A stretch of 13,687 bases of DNA from Candidatus Cloacimonadota bacterium (GTDB taxonomy: Bacteria > Cloacimonadota > Cloacimonadia > Cloacimonadales > WRIO01), in NCBI GenBank assembly GCA_023230175.1, contig JALNXV010000052.1, forward strand, positions 1-13,687, read 5' to 3'. Under the pieces are notes generated by a model that saw only the letters and a list, made by a program, of their open reading frames with translations, was not told the origin of the DNA and made no database searches. Position numbers and translations under genes: made by a program. Shown here piece by piece: positions 13,087-13,687 of the stretch (within the stretch, counting starts at the first letter, position 1; each line of letters begins with the position of its first letter).

Positions 13087-13641
13087 ATGAACGATTTATT
13101 GAAAAATGTTGATGAAAAAATGAATAAATCTTTTGAGTCAATGATACATCAATTCGCAAGAACAAGAACAGGCCGCGCAAGTGCTTCTGTCTTAGATGAT
13201 ATAAAGGTTAATTATTACGGTACACCAACATTGATAAAACAATTATGTAATATTAATATACCTGAACCACGTATGATAACTATTCAACCTTATGATAAAT
13301 CAACTTTAAGTGATATTGAAAAGGCTATCTTAGCTGCTAATTTAGGGATTACTCCGGAAAACGACGGTAATATTATTAGATTGCCTTTCCCTGCTCTTAC
13401 AGAAGATAAAAGAAAAGATATAGTAAAACAAATTAAAAAAATAGCTGAAGATTGTAAGGTTGCTGTCAGAAATATCAGAAGAGATACAAATGACGCTATT
13501 AAAAAGATGAAGAAATCAAGCGACATTACTGAAGATGAAGAAAAAAAATATCTTGATGATATTCAGAAATCTACAGATAAATGGATTGAAAAGATTGATG
13601 AAACTTCTAAAAATAAAGAAAAAGAAATTTTGGAAGTTTGA
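13087..13641 (+). CDS. frr: Ribosome recycling factor
   Basis: The 184-aa length matches the family (about 185). It works with EF-G to split the ribosome after termination. Signatures are MNKSFESMIHQFARTRTGRASASVLDDI, VNYYGTPTLIKQLCNINIPEPR, ITIQPYDKSTLSDIEKAI, LGITPENDGNIIRLPFPALTEDKRKD, and the VRNIRRDTND segment of the helical bundle. Its AAGGAG ribosome site overlaps the pyrH stop, 9 nt away from the start. It is the last gene in the window and is followed by a palindrome that probably ends the operon. Confidence 0.98.
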   Translation: MNDLLKNVDEKMNKSFESMIHQFARTRTGRASASVLDDIKVNYYGTPTLIKQLCNINIPEPRMITIQPYDKSTLSDIEKAILAANLGITPENDGNIIRLPFPALTEDKRKDIVKQIKKIAEDCKVAVRNIRRDTNDAIKKMKKSSDITEDEEKKYLDDIQKSTDKWIEKIDETSKNKEKEILEV

Positions 13642-13661
13642 TAAATATTGTTATATTATTA

Positions 13662-13687
13662 ATGTAAGGTTGGATCCAACCTTACAT
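13662..13687 (+). terminator. Perfect 26-bp palindrome after frr, probable terminator cut by window edge
   Basis: The two 13-base arms (13662-13674 and 13675-13687) are exact reverse complements centred on GGATCC. As RNA they would form a strong stem with a small loop, 21 bases after the frr stop codon. The window ends on the last base of the right arm, so the expected T-run cannot be seen. A palindromic protein site is the alternative. Confidence 0.6.

Overview
The window is AT-rich DNA (roughly 30% GC by eye) from a Gram-negative-type bacterium. Two genes end in the FlgD-Ig-like / type IX secretion (T9SS) type A tail with YPNPFNP- or YPNPV-type motifs. That tail, together with a lipobox lipoprotein and the order rplM-rpsI-rpsB-tsf-pyrH-frr, points to the Fibrobacteres-Chlorobi-Bacteroidetes (FCB) assemblage. 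A Cloacimonadota-like organism is my best guess, by inference only. I see no phage, transposon, CRISPR array, tRNA or rRNA.

Layout. (1) 2-721 is the 3' end of a secreted T9SS-tail protein, closed by a strong terminator (741-765). (2) A promoter at about 776-802 starts a plus-strand pair: a YhcH/TabA-family cupin (822-1265) and a 759-aa exported beta-propeller-like protein with another T9SS tail (1305-3584). (3) Convergent to it on the minus strand, in transcription order, are an LPP20-like lipoprotein (5770-5225) with its own terminator, a zinc-ribbon membrane protein (5114-4356) and a TatD-family metal hydrolase (4344-3592). (4) Divergent from the lipoprotein, a plus-strand two-gene operon encodes an exported YkuD-fold L,D-transpeptidase/carboxypeptidase flanked by two NTF2-like domains (6006-7877) and, 2 nt later from a TTG start, an M99-type peptidoglycan carboxypeptidase (7880-9616). 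(5) A 320-bp gene-free stretch holds a perfect 13-bp-stem hairpin and a promoter. (6) A housekeeping translation cluster follows: L13, S9, S2, EF-Ts, UMP kinase and ribosome recycling factor, ending in a 26-bp perfect palindrome at the window edge.

The most notable system is region 4. The two proteins look like counterparts of Helicobacter Csd6/Campylobacter Pgp2 (trims peptidoglycan tetrapeptide to tripeptide) and Csd4/Pgp1 (trims tripeptide to dipeptide). These act one after the other to set helical cell shape in Campylobacterota. Here they are adjacent, apparently translationally coupled, and the first enzyme carries a duplicated NTF2-like domain. This suggests a compact peptide-trimming module that may control cell shape or curvature in this lineage. 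Secondary points of interest are a palindrome on the -35 element of that operon, the hairpin after it, and a structured leader with a possible internal promoter before rpsB.
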